The position numbers and the translations under genes are program-made. Shown here piece by piece: positions 33,561-42,669 of a stretch of 64,000 nucleotides of DNA. The stretch lies in assembly GCF_007860105.1 (NCBI RefSeq), contig NZ_SJPU01000002.1, positions 1,167,739-1,231,738 on the forward strand. The letters are read 5' to 3'. The stretch's first letter is position 1; each line of letters starts with the position of its first letter. Source of the stretch: Allorhodopirellula heiligendammensis. Lineage in GTDB: Bacteria > Planctomycetota > Planctomycetia > Pirellulales > Pirellulaceae. The notes beneath the pieces were generated by a model. The model did not search any database, was not told where the DNA came from, and worked only from the letters and a program-made list of their open reading frames with translations.

Positions 33561-34703
33561 ATGTCCAACACTACGCTACGGGATCTCTTGTGTTTGACGC
33601 GGCTCTGTGCCTTGTTTGCATTGGCAATCTTTGGATGCGTGTTTGCTTGCTCAACGGTTCACGCAACGGACTTCGAGAATGGTCGTCCGTTGACGACCGA
33701 GGAGAAAGCAGCCCGATACGACGCAATGACCCACCAGGACTGGTTTGCGGGCAAACGATACCTTTATCGAGTCCGTTGCGTCTTTGATTCGAAAACATCG
33801 CCGCCAATTCAGCTGCAAGGGAAACGAGTAGACTTGCTGGCGGAAACGGAACGCGAACTGATCATTGGCAAGCCCTATCGCGGCAGCGGCATCTTTCCCG
33901 TGTACATTGCCTACAAGATTGAGAATCCAGGCATCCCAATCTATGAGGACGATCAAGTTATTTGGAAGTGGTACGCCTTCAACGGAAAGGAAAGTCGGAG
34001 TTGGGAGAACAACTTATTCGACGAGCACAGCCAGGGCTCATACCATGATGGTGCTGTCAGTGCCCAAAATTCAGCCCGCTTGCTTACGTTCGATCCTTTT
34101 TTTGAATTATTGACCGGCTTGAGTCGTTATCGATGTTCAGGAGGTTCGGTTCCTAAACTTCCATACTCGTTTGATGAGATTGATTCGCGCGAAATCGACT
34201 ACCCTCCCTTTGGAACTTGCGTTGAGTCGCGGGCGAAGGCGTTGGACGAGAGCGATGGCACCCTGACCAATATTACATTGGATGCTCCTGAATACTTGAC
34301 GATCTTTGCTTCGAGCGACAGGCAAGAATATCGGCCGGTCACCGAGATTGCGACATACAACCAGCAGAGATTTCCGGCGAAGGGCAGTCAGAGGGACATC
34401 GGATGCACGTGGGAGTACGAATTGATTTCGGTCGAGGATTTCGAAACGCCGGCCCGCGCAGCAGATTGGTTCCCCAACTGGCCCCGAGGCACGTCGTTCA
34501 CAGACAGAACCCGGGACAAGATCCTTCGCATCCCATTTAGTTCGGATGAGAGAAAGGCGATTCAAGATTACATCCTGACCACCCAGAAATTAGGGTTGCC
34601 GGCGATTGGCTGGTCGCTCTGGACATGGGTAAATGCATTGATACTCATGATTTTGGTGAGTTTGATCGGTTTCAAGGTCTACAAGAGCATTCGGGCTGAA
34701 TGA
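33561..34703 (+). CDS. exported protein with a C-terminal membrane anchor, unknown function
   Basis: The product has 380 aa. ATG 33561 has AAGGA 8 nt upstream and is followed by a signal segment (LCALFALAIFGCVFACSTVHA). The central part (about 45-340) is soluble and alpha/beta with no recognised motif. A C-terminal helix (WVNALILMILVSLIGFKVY) and a short basic end follow. An N-terminally longer frame from 33429 is open but lacks support. The gene may be driven by the poly-G-spacer promoter about 200 bp upstream. Confidence 0.65.
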   Translation: MSNTTLRDLLCLTRLCALFALAIFGCVFACSTVHATDFENGRPLTTEEKAARYDAMTHQDWFAGKRYLYRVRCVFDSKTSPPIQLQGKRVDLLAETERELIIGKPYRGSGIFPVYIAYKIENPGIPIYEDDQVIWKWYAFNGKESRSWENNLFDEHSQGSYHDGAVSAQNSARLLTFDPFFELLTGLSRYRCSGGSVPKLPYSFDEIDSREIDYPPFGTCVESRAKALDESDGTLTNITLDAPEYLTIFASSDRQEYRPVTEIATYNQQRFPAKGSQRDIGCTWEYELISVEDFETPARAADWFPNWPRGTSFTDRTRDKILRIPFSSDERKAIQDYILTTQKLGLPAIGWSLWTWVNALILMILVSLIGFKVYKSIRAE

Positions 34704-34938
34704 TGATGCGTTTTAGGGCAAACTGGATTCAAACTGGAGAGTCAATCGGGCATTTTAAGACTCATGCGACCGAAGCATGCGCCGTAGGTTTTGGAGGCAT
34801 AATTCAAGTCACCACGAAGTACGCTCACGTCGGATGAGAAAAATTTCGTGGATTTTTAATTCGAATTGAATATTCATGTGAGCATCAGGGACAACAGCGG
34901 CAGAGTGTCGACCCAGAGGACTCCGATGCTGGCACAAT

Positions 34939-36738
34939 TTGGAGTTGAGATTGTCGACTAGCGGGATACTCAATCGGTGGGTCGCGCAAACTTGGCCAGT
35001 CGCTTTGATGGTGGTGCTGCTGTCGCTTCAATCTGCTTGTTTGGGATGGCACGCCTACCGGTCTTCACCCGTGCATGACGAATTCGGCCACTTCTTTGCT
35101 GGCCTCGCCTATTGGAAATACGGCGATGTTCAGCTATTCAATGTCAACCCACCGCTGATTCGCGGGCTGGGCACTTTTCCAGCGTCACGCTCGTCCTTGC
35201 TGAACGATTTGGATCGAACAGACTGGGAGCCTCCCGATCGTCCTGAATTTCTTGCTGGTCGCCGTTTGTTCTTGCAACATCCAAACGACTTTCAATCGAC
35301 TCTTTTTCAAGGCCGATTGCTGGTCAGTGTTTTCGCACTCGTCGGGACGGTAGTTTGTTATCTGTGGGGCCGGGACCTCAGCAACCGCATCGGAGGTCTA
35401 TGCGCCGCAATCTTGTGGGCCTTTCAGCCTCAGGTTCTGAGCCATGGATCTTTGATCACAAACGATGTTCCCGTCGCCGTGATGATGGTCGCATCAGCCT
35501 ATTTATTCACCAAATGGATTCAGAGCCGGACAATCATCCATGCTGCTGGCTTGGCAGTGGCCTTTGGAATCGCATTGATTTGCAAGTTCACTGCGTTATT
35601 GTTGGTACCGCTCTTCGCAATGTGGATTCTGATCACCACTCGTACCAATCAATGGAAAGCGACGCTCTACCAGTCCAGCGTGTGCCTCGCGATCTGCTGG
35701 CTGATTGTTTGTCTTCCCTATCGATTCGCTGGCGTCTTGCAACCGCTCGGAGAGCATGGGTTTTTTTCGGACACACTTAGCCCGGAAGGCGAACCGGTTC
35801 CGTCGTTGACGGGCAATCGGTTCCGCGGAACTCTCTTGGCGAATTTGCCGACACTGGTTCCTGCCCAGTACCTTCTGGGGCTTGACCGCCAACAATATGA
35901 CTTTGATCGCGGTCTTTCGTCCTATGCTTGGGGCAGCAATCATTCGCGAAGTTGGTGGTGGTTTTACCTCTATTCGATGATGGTCAAGCTCCCTGTGGGG
36001 ACATGGTTGGCGATTGGCGTGGGACTGGTTGCCACAGTTCGCCGATTTCAACATTTCGACCAATCGATCGCGCTCGCGACAACCTCAGCCATGTTGATCC
36101 TGTTCGTCATTTCGGTGAAATCCGGGATTGGACAACAGGTTCGCTATGTCATCCCGGCCTACCCGTTTCTGTTTGTCTCGGTCGCCAATGCGTTCTCAGA
36201 TCGCGAGACGATATCGCGGCGAACGCATGCGATTTCAAACCTGATGCGTGGTTTGGCAATCTTCGGCTGCTTGTTGTCTGTGTCAGCCTCAGTGCGCGTG
36301 GCACCGGACTGGATGCCATTTTTCAACCAAGCTGTGGGTGGATCGTCGCAAGGCTTCCGCTATCTCTACAACGATGCCACCGACTGGGAGCAGTCACGCT
36401 ACGATATGGAGGATTGGTTGCACCAGCATCCTGGTGACAGGCCGGCATTTTTGGTGACCGATACCCTGGCACGCGATGAATGGGCGCGCTCGGACACGAC
36501 AGCCTCCGTGCAGATGACTTCTGTTTTGCCAGCGATACCTGATGGCGACTGCTGGCTGATTGTCAGCCAAACATCGCTGAGCCTGAGGAGTGATGAGAAA
36601 TGGCTGTGGCATCAAACCCCCGTCGATTCGATTCACGGCGCCTATTTGGTTTACAAAGTCAGCGGGCAGCAGTGCCGAGAGAACCTAAATGCCATCCTGG
36701 AAATTCGGCGTGTTCCAGAAGAAGATTCACCACAGTGA
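34939..36738 (+). CDS. GT-C fold glycosyltransferase (PMT/ArnT-like)
   Basis: The product has 599 aa with a TTG start at 34939. About ten transmembrane helices occupy the first 430 residues, and the C-terminal 170 residues form a soluble exported domain. The first large loop contains SSPVHDEFGHFFAGLAYW, with the Asp-Glu pair expected for a polyprenyl-phosphate-sugar-using GT-C enzyme, and NVNPPLIRGL. It would transfer a sugar from a polyprenyl-phosphate donor to an exported protein or glycolipid. It is immediately followed by a DUF1559 pseudopilin gene, possibly co-transcribed, which makes that protein a candidate target. Confidence 0.78.
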   Translation: MELRLSTSGILNRWVAQTWPVALMVVLLSLQSACLGWHAYRSSPVHDEFGHFFAGLAYWKYGDVQLFNVNPPLIRGLGTFPASRSSLLNDLDRTDWEPPDRPEFLAGRRLFLQHPNDFQSTLFQGRLLVSVFALVGTVVCYLWGRDLSNRIGGLCAAILWAFQPQVLSHGSLITNDVPVAVMMVASAYLFTKWIQSRTIIHAAGLAVAFGIALICKFTALLLVPLFAMWILITTRTNQWKATLYQSSVCLAICWLIVCLPYRFAGVLQPLGEHGFFSDTLSPEGEPVPSLTGNRFRGTLLANLPTLVPAQYLLGLDRQQYDFDRGLSSYAWGSNHSRSWWWFYLYSMMVKLPVGTWLAIGVGLVATVRRFQHFDQSIALATTSAMLILFVISVKSGIGQQVRYVIPAYPFLFVSVANAFSDRETISRRTHAISNLMRGLAIFGCLLSVSASVRVAPDWMPFFNQAVGGSSQGFRYLYNDATDWEQSRYDMEDWLHQHPGDRPAFLVTDTLARDEWARSDTTASVQMTSVLPAIPDGDCWLIVSQTSLSLRSDEKWLWHQTPVDSIHGAYLVYKVSGQQCRENLNAILEIRRVPEEDSPQ

Positions 36739-36760
36739 CTCCAACGAAAGGTCTTTTGAG

Positions 36761-37657
36761 ATGTGTATGCGAAGAGATGCGTTTACGCTGATCGAACTTT
36801 TGATCGTGATCGCAATTGTCGGTTTGTTGGTGTCGTTAACATTGTCCGCCGTCCAGAGCAGTCGGGAAGCAGCTCGACGCTTGGACTGCTTGAATCGAAT
36901 GCGACAGCAGATTTTAGCCGTGCAGAATTTCCATGCGTCATTCAGTCTGATCCCTCCCAACGGCGGCCCAGCGTCCGGCAATGATTTGTCTCTGCTGGGT
37001 GGACCGGCGATTCAACCATCGACGTTCGAACGCAACGCAAGCGAGATGCTACTGTGGGGAGTCGGCGACCCGAAGCGAGTCGGCCAGATGCAAACTGGAC
37101 CATGGACCTACAGTATTCTCCCACAACTCGAATTGGGAAACCTGCACGATGGCACACGCCCCGTCGCGAACATTCCCATTTACGGGTGCCCGTCTCGTTC
37201 CGACCGGACCCCCACGGCTACGGTCAATGACCTGCATGGTGAATACGAATCAGGTGGTTTGATCCTCGCGAAAACGGATTACGCAGGCAATGAGTGGTTG
37301 ATGACAGATCGCCCCCACTGGAAGCGATTCCGCGACGTCCAAGACGGCTTGAGCAATACCATTGCAATCGGCGAGAAGGCCTACGATCCCACTGTGCAAA
37401 CGCCCTCTTCCTGGTACTGGGATGAGCCGATCTGGATCGGCGGGAGCAACGGAACGGTTCGTCGTGGAAAGCTCATCGTGCCGGACTTGGTAGGCATTCC
37501 CTACCGAGACAACTGGGGATCGGCGCACATCGCAGGAGCTAATTTTGCGATGGTTGATGGCAGCGCCCGATTCATTGCGTCTTCCATCGAAGTCGGCGTC
37601 CTCGGTGCTCTGTTAACTCCGGCAGACCAAGACGGCACCCAAGCAGAAAACAATTGA
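36761..37657 (+). CDS. DUF1559 protein with type IV pilin-like N-terminus (second copy)
   Basis: The product has 298 aa from ATG 36761, with AAAGG 11 nt upstream; upstream residues are not part of the pilin motif. The prepilin motif is AFTLIELLIVIAIVGLLVSL, followed by SSREAARRLDCLNRMRQQ. VQDGLSNTIAIGEK and the C-terminal GANFAMVDGSARFI segment agree with DUF1559. The last residues (AENN and the stop) lie inside the repeat sequence that follows, so the gene's end was shaped by the repeat array. It starts 22 nt after the glycosyltransferase stop. Confidence 0.9.
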   Translation: MCMRRDAFTLIELLIVIAIVGLLVSLTLSAVQSSREAARRLDCLNRMRQQILAVQNFHASFSLIPPNGGPASGNDLSLLGGPAIQPSTFERNASEMLLWGVGDPKRVGQMQTGPWTYSILPQLELGNLHDGTRPVANIPIYGCPSRSDRTPTATVNDLHGEYESGGLILAKTDYAGNEWLMTDRPHWKRFRDVQDGLSNTIAIGEKAYDPTVQTPSSWYWDEPIWIGGSNGTVRRGKLIVPDLVGIPYRDNWGSAHIAGANFAMVDGSARFIASSIEVGVLGALLTPADQDGTQAENN

Positions 37658-37970
37658 GGGACACCAGAAAACAATTGAGGGACACAGCACTCTCGGAACA
37701 AGTGAGGGACATAGCACTCTCGCGGATAAAAAAAGAAGTTAGCGACACAGCACTCTCGGGGATAGTTCATAACAAGTGAGGGACATAGCACTCTTGCGGA
37801 TAGTTTGACTTCATCCGAAAACAATTGAGGGACACAAACAAGTGAGGGAAACAAGTGAGGGAAACAAGTGAGGGAAACAAGTGAGGGAAACAAGTGAGGA
37901 AACAAGTGAGGAAACAAGTGAGGAAACAAGTGAGGGACACAGCACTCTCGGGGATAGTTTGACTCCATTC
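37647..37970. repeat. short-repeat array: copies of AACAAGTGAGGGACACAGCA plus a 12-13 bp tandem run
   Basis: Several complete or partial copies of a unit running AACAA(G/T)TGAGGGACA(C/T)AGCACTCTCG(C/G)GGATAGTTTGACTTCAT occur at 37647-37816 and 37924-37970. Between them, eight tandem copies of AAACAAGTGAGG(G) (37836-37936) alternate between 13-bp and 12-bp forms. In the following frame the 12-bp units are in phase and read ETSE. There are no spacers of constant length and unique sequence, so it is not a CRISPR. The array abuts the DUF1559 stop and runs into the transposase locus. Confidence 0.9.
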
Positions 37971-38378
37971 ATGCAGGGGGATAGGGTGACTTTAGAGGCT
38001 GTCGGCAAAGTTCCTGAAACTGCGAGGCGAATGATGTCCCGAATGGCACGCTGTGAAATCTTTGATCCCGATGAGGTGGCCATCGCCCATGTGTACACTC
38101 GCGTGTGCCGGAGGTGCTTTCTGTTGGGAGACGATCCGTTCTCCGGTAAGAACTTCGACCACAGAAAGGTCTGGATCGAGGAGCATTTGCAGCAATTCGC
38201 TGCCTTTTTCGGGATTGATTTGCTTGGCTTTTCGATTTTGTCAGACCATTTTCATCTCATCTTGCGCTCGCGCCCCGACATCGTCGCAACGTGGAGTGAT
38301 GAGGACGTGGCGCGGCGGTGGTTGATGCTGTGCCCCCACAAACAAGTGAGGGACATAGCACTCTCGCGGATAGTTTGA
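37881..38378 (+). pseudogene. truncated tandem copy of the transposase 5' end
   Basis: This duplicates the first part of the following transposase gene at a spacing of 416 bp (37971-38339 against 38387-38755) and ends after CPHKQ when it runs into a copy of the flanking repeat. The HUH motif DHFHLIL is present but the rest of the enzyme, including the Tyr segment, is missing. An upstream GTG would add an (ETSE)n N-terminus from the array. Confidence 0.85.
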
Positions 38379-38386
38379 CTTCATCC

Positions 38387-39556
38387 ATGCAGAGGCATAG
38401 GGTGACTGGAGAGGCTGGCGGCAAAGTTCTTGAGAATGCGAGGTGGGTGATGTCCCGAATGGCACGCTGTGAAATCTTTGATCCCGATGAGGTGGCCATC
38501 GCCCATGTGTACACTCGCGTGTGCCGGAGGTGCTTTCTGTTGGGAGACGATCCGTTCTCCGGTAAGAACTTCGACCACAGAAAGGTCTCGATCGAGGAGC
38601 ATTTGCAGCAATTCGCTGCCTTTTTCGGGATTGATTTGCTTGGCTTTTCGATTTTGTCAGACCATTTTCATCTTATCTTGCGCTCGCGCCCCGACGTCGT
38701 CGCAACGTGGAGTGATGAGGAAGTGGCACGGCGGTGGTTGATGCTGTGCCCCCACCGCCGCACAGCTGATGGTTCACCGATGACACCGACTAATCCCGAG
38801 ATCAAGTCCATCGCCGGGTGTCCTATCAAACGCGCGGAAATCCGCCAGCGTCTGAGTAGTTTCAGTTGGTGGATGCGGTTGCTGTGCCAACGGGTGGCGA
38901 CGCGGGCAAATCGCGAGGACGAGCAGACCGGCCGATTTTTCCAGGATCGATACCACGCTACACGATTGGCCGATGAAGCCTCGCTGCTGGCCTGTGCGGC
39001 GTACGTGGATCTCAATCCAATCCGAGCAGCGATTGCGGAAACGCTAGAGCAGAGCGATCACACCTCGGTACAACGCAGGATCGAAGCGTTGGTAGCGGAA
39101 GCCGCTGTTGCTAGGGAGCCTTGCAGTGGCGCAAACGGCGGAGAGGCTGATGACGCGCGGAGCCGCCGGTCGACAACTTGTGGCGACGGGTTTCTCTCGC
39201 CGGTATCGATTGACGAGCAGTCCGATCCGGTGGGCCCGTGTGAAAATGCATCGGGAAAACGCTGTAGCGACAAGGGTTTCTTGGCCATGCGGGCAGCGGA
39301 TTACTTGGAGCTACTAGACTGGACGGCTCGGCAAACCGTCCCTGGTAAGCATCGCACCGCTGCGGGTGTGCCGCCCATTCTGGTGCGGCTTGGCCTGGAC
39401 AGGGTGACTTGGTGTGAACTGGTCAAGGACTTTGGCCGCTTGTTCTGTAGCGTGGCGGGTCGTCCTGAGTGTGTGGACTCGATGCGCTGCCACCGAACCC
39501 ACCGCCGCTACCATCTCCGCCGCCGGGCTCGCGAGCTGCTGACGACAAGCGGGTAG
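38387..39556 (+). CDS. HUH (Y1) transposase of the TnpA_REP / IS200-like group
   Basis: The product has 389 aa from ATG 38387; ATG 38450 (MSRMARCEIFDP) is the alternative and may be the true start, since the duplicated copy is conserved from there on. The HUH pair is in LSDHFHLILRSRPD (about residue 93-95) and the presumed catalytic Tyr in AAYVDLNPIRAA (about 206). WWMRLLCQ and ANREDEQTGRFFQDRYHA lie between them. A C-terminal domain of about 150 residues with basic ends (RRYHLRRRARELL) follows. Such single-strand nucleases are linked to dispersal of REP-like palindromes. It is surrounded by repeat arrays on both sides and a partial tandem copy upstream. Confidence 0.85.
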   Translation: MQRHRVTGEAGGKVLENARWVMSRMARCEIFDPDEVAIAHVYTRVCRRCFLLGDDPFSGKNFDHRKVSIEEHLQQFAAFFGIDLLGFSILSDHFHLILRSRPDVVATWSDEEVARRWLMLCPHRRTADGSPMTPTNPEIKSIAGCPIKRAEIRQRLSSFSWWMRLLCQRVATRANREDEQTGRFFQDRYHATRLADEASLLACAAYVDLNPIRAAIAETLEQSDHTSVQRRIEALVAEAAVAREPCSGANGGEADDARSRRSTTCGDGFLSPVSIDEQSDPVGPCENASGKRCSDKGFLAMRAADYLELLDWTARQTVPGKHRTAAGVPPILVRLGLDRVTWCELVKDFGRLFCSVAGRPECVDSMRCHRTHRRYHLRRRARELLTTSG

Positions 39557-40374
39557 CGAATCTCGCTGATTTTCGTGTGCACCAAACCGGTTCTAGGAAC
39601 CGATGAAGATGGGGTACGCACCGACGTCATTTTGCCGCGTCAACGCTCAGGCTCAACCTGACACTGGCCGGCCCCAATACCAGAGAAGTCAGCTCAAATT
39701 GCGATCGGGCTCATGCGGGGGAACAGCGGCTAGCCTGACAAGATGCTGTGTCCCCAGGCTGCTCATCCCCAGGCTGCTCCAAACTGGTTCTAGGAACCGA
39801 TGAAGATGGAGTACGCACCGACATTGTTTTGCCGCGTCAACGCCCAGGCTTAGCCTGACACTGGCCGGCCCCAATACCAGGGAAGTCAGCTCAAATTGCG
39901 ATCGGGCTCATACGGGGGAACGGCGGCTAGCCTGACAAGATGCTGTGTCCCCAGGCTGCTCCATTGCCGCGTCAACGCTCAGGCTCAACCTGACACTGGC
40001 CGGCCCAAATACCAGAGAAGTCAGCTCGAATTGCGATCGGGCTCATGCGGGGGAACAGCGGCTAGCCTGACAAGATGCTGTGTCCCCAGGCTGCTATGTC
40101 CCAGGCTGCTAGTGTCCCCAGGCTGCTAGTGAAATCCAGGGCTGCTTTTGATTTTTACAATCGTACCTTCTGGGGCTCAAACCCTCCTCTGGATCTCTCA
40201 ATCCAGGACGGGGTTACTGCCCGGCGAGTGCGAATCGCTTATAATCTTCGTCGCTGGCGAGGCACGAGTTGGATGATGTTCGATGATCGGCTTGTGTCCG
40301 GCCAGCAAATTGGGTTGGATTGACCAATCAGTTTGATCGCGGAGCGGAATCGCAGTTAGCGAAACGGAACGACA
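39557..40374. other. repeat-filled intergenic region before the potassium-transport genes
   Basis: The repeats described separately occupy 39585-40140. From 40141 to 40374 I see only a possible -10 box TATAAT (40240-40245) without a convincing -35. It is the likely promoter region of the Trk/Ktr genes. Confidence 0.5.
39585..40140. repeat. three imperfect tandem repeats of about 135-197 bp plus CCCAGGCTGCT microrepeats
   Basis: Copy 1 starts at 39585 and copy 2 at 39782 (spacing 197 bp). Copy 3 lacks the first 50 bp and starts near 39964. Each ends with AGATGCTGTGTCCCCAGGCTGCT, and the array closes with further short copies of TCCCCAGGCTGCT to 40130. The TGCTGTGTCCC element is the reverse complement of the GGGACACAGCA core of the array on the left side of the transposase. 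Open frames across it have no protein character. Confidence 0.9.
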
Positions 40375-41859
40375 TTGACGAAGCCGAAGCCCTCCCGTGT
40401 ATCCTCAAAGCGATCCGCAACCCAAGTTGGAGGAGCACGGGCGCGTCGAGCGCAGAGACCCCGACGGGCGGAAGTTCGCTGGGATACGTCGCTGGAGGGA
40501 AACCAGGCGTTTTGGCGTAAGGTCTCTCCGCCGCAAATGTTCGTGGGCTCCTTTCTTCTCTTGATCACGCTCGGCACGTTGGGGCTCAAGTTTTTACCGG
40601 GGCTGCGTACCGCCGAGGCGCTCAGCTTCACCGATTCGCTGTTCATGACCACGAGTGCGGTGTGTGTCACGGGGTTGTCAGTTTCCGATCTGGCGACGGA
40701 GTTCAGTCTTGGCGGTCAAGTGTTCATGCTGGTGCTCGTTCAGCTGGGTGGGCTCGGGATGTTGGCGTTCACCAGTTTGCTGATTCAGGTACTCGGCTTT
40801 CGCTTGTCACTCGGGGCCGAATCGTTGACCTATGAAGCGCAACGGGGGGCACCCACCGTGAATGTACGACATCTGACGCGGGATGTTGTGTTGTACACGT
40901 TCATGATCGAGGTGATTGGGGCGATTGCGTTGATGATCGCTTGGGGACCGCGAGATGGGATCGATCAAGCGTGGTGGCCATCGGTGTTCCATGCGGTCAG
41001 TGCGTTCTGCAACGCTGGATTTTCAACGCACAGCGACTCACTGATGGGATTTCAATCTTCACCAATGACCATCATGATCGTCTCGGCGTTGATCATCGCG
41101 GGCGGAATTAGCTTCGTGACGATGGAGGAGTTGTGGTTGTCGCTGCGGACTCGTAAACGGACTCGGCCTCATCGATTGTCTTTGCATTCGCGATTGGTGC
41201 TGTGTGTGACAGCCATCCTCCTGATCGTGCCATGGCCAATGTTTGCTGCTTTTGAGTGGTATGGCACGCTCAATGAAATGTCGCTGGTCGATAAGTTTTT
41301 CAATTCGATGTTTTTGAGCGTGACGCCACGGACCGCTGGGTTCAACACGATCGATTATGCAGCTGCGTCGGATAGTACTAACTTTCTGACAATACTTCTA
41401 ATGACCGTAGGTGGATCTCCTGGATCGACTGCGGGTGGTATGAAGACAACCACGTTCGCACTGGTCGTATTGATGGCTTGGTCGCGAATTCGCGGCCATG
41501 AAACGACGCTTTTCGCGAACCGTTCGATTCCTAGCGACACGATCCAACGAGCAATCGGGTTGACGGTGGTAGCGGTGTCGTTGATGGCAATTGCAGTCTT
41601 TGCGTTGGCCATCACGGACGAGGTCGCTGGTCAACGAGGGCATTTTTTGACGCGGATGTTTGAAGCCGTTAGCGCTTTCAATACGGTTGGGTTGTCGATG
41701 AACTTAACACCGGAGTTGTCGTACTGCGGGCGTCTGGTCACGATCGTGTTGATGTTTGTCGGTCGAGTGGGGCCGTTGATGTTGGCTTCGGCACTGGTGA
41801 TCGGTCGGGGTCACCGAGGGCATTTTCGGTATGCTTATGAGGATGTCGCAATTGGCTAG
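40375..41859 (+). CDS. TrkH/KtrB-type potassium uptake membrane subunit
   Basis: The product has 494 aa; the start is TTG 40375 and the first 45 basic residues are not conserved-looking, so the true start may be internal. Four M1-P-M2 repeats are visible: the first filter is TSAVCVTGLSVSDL, the second SAFCNAGFSTHSDS, the third TPRTAGFNTIDY and the fourth SAFNTVGLSMNLT, each with the Gly expected of the K+ selectivity filter. GSPGSTAGGMKTTTFA is also diagnostic. The RCK partner gene follows 33 nt later, so they form one K+ uptake system. Confidence 0.93.
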   Translation: MTKPKPSRVSSKRSATQVGGARARRAQRPRRAEVRWDTSLEGNQAFWRKVSPPQMFVGSFLLLITLGTLGLKFLPGLRTAEALSFTDSLFMTTSAVCVTGLSVSDLATEFSLGGQVFMLVLVQLGGLGMLAFTSLLIQVLGFRLSLGAESLTYEAQRGAPTVNVRHLTRDVVLYTFMIEVIGAIALMIAWGPRDGIDQAWWPSVFHAVSAFCNAGFSTHSDSLMGFQSSPMTIMIVSALIIAGGISFVTMEELWLSLRTRKRTRPHRLSLHSRLVLCVTAILLIVPWPMFAAFEWYGTLNEMSLVDKFFNSMFLSVTPRTAGFNTIDYAAASDSTNFLTILLMTVGGSPGSTAGGMKTTTFALVVLMAWSRIRGHETTLFANRSIPSDTIQRAIGLTVVAVSLMAIAVFALAITDEVAGQRGHFLTRMFEAVSAFNTVGLSMNLTPELSYCGRLVTIVLMFVGRVGPLMLASALVIGRGHRGHFRYAYEDVAIG

Positions 41860-41892
41860 TCCCAGTAGAAATTCAACACAGGAGACGCTGCA

Positions 41893-42549
41893 TTGAAACG
41901 GTACGTTGTCATCGGGCTGGGAAATTTTGGAGCGAGTGTTGCCGAGGCGCTCTCGGCCAACGGGGCGGAGGTGATCGCAGTTGATATGGACGGCGATGCA
42001 GTCGACAGGAACGCGGTATTCGTTGCGAAAGCTGCCGTGGGAAATGGCACCGACCTCGCCACGCTCGAGCGTCTTGGCGTTCGCGGGGTCGATGGGGCCG
42101 TGATCTCTACCGGTGACGATATTACCGCGAGTATTTTGACGTCGATGGCATTGCGTGATCTGCGTGTCAGCCAGGTGTACGTCAAAGTCAATTCTCGCGA
42201 TCATGCGCGAGTCATGGAACGGATCGGTGTGACCGAGATTGTCTTTCCGGAACGTGAATCCGCAATTAGTTTGGGAAAGCGAATGTGCGGTAAAGCGGTG
42301 CTCAATCATGTTCGCTTGGCGACAGGATTTAGCATTCAAGAGATGGCGGTACCCGAAATATGGCAAGGATTTTCCTTGCGAGAATTGAAGTTGCGGCAGA
42401 AATACGAAATCACGGTGGTGGCGCTCCACGACATTCTGCGCGATACGATTGCAGCCACCCCAGACCCCGACACTCAGTTAAAAGACAGCGATACGCTGAT
42501 GGTAGCGGGTAGCGATGAAATGCTCGCCCGCGTGGCCGCATTGCGGTAG
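41893..42549 (+). CDS. KtrA/TrkA-type RCK regulatory subunit
   Basis: The product has 218 aa and a TTG start with CAGGAGA 9 nt upstream. The N-terminal RCK domain begins RYVVIGLGNFGASVAEAL with the GxGxxG nucleotide site and a conserved Asp at the end of the second strand (VIAVDMDGDAV). The TrkA_C domain covers about residues 135-218. It gates the membrane subunit encoded upstream in response to nucleotide binding. A 218-aa single-RCK size fits KtrA better than the duplicated TrkA. Confidence 0.92.
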   Translation: MKRYVVIGLGNFGASVAEALSANGAEVIAVDMDGDAVDRNAVFVAKAAVGNGTDLATLERLGVRGVDGAVISTGDDITASILTSMALRDLRVSQVYVKVNSRDHARVMERIGVTEIVFPERESAISLGKRMCGKAVLNHVRLATGFSIQEMAVPEIWQGFSLRELKLRQKYEITVVALHDILRDTIAATPDPDTQLKDSDTLMVAGSDEMLARVAALR

Positions 42550-42669
42550 CGAGATGTTGCCCCCGCCAAAGAGAGCGGTGAGAGTCCGCATGGTTCGATT
42601 ACCGCTGTGGTTTGCCCGAACGGGCGATACTCGGCGAGTGCGTTCGGACGAGGGGGCCAGGCGATGGGC

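Noticed and set aside
37836-37936. Regularly repeated short units suggesting a CRISPR array
   Set aside because: Units are directly adjacent with no unique spacers, and no cas genes are nearby.
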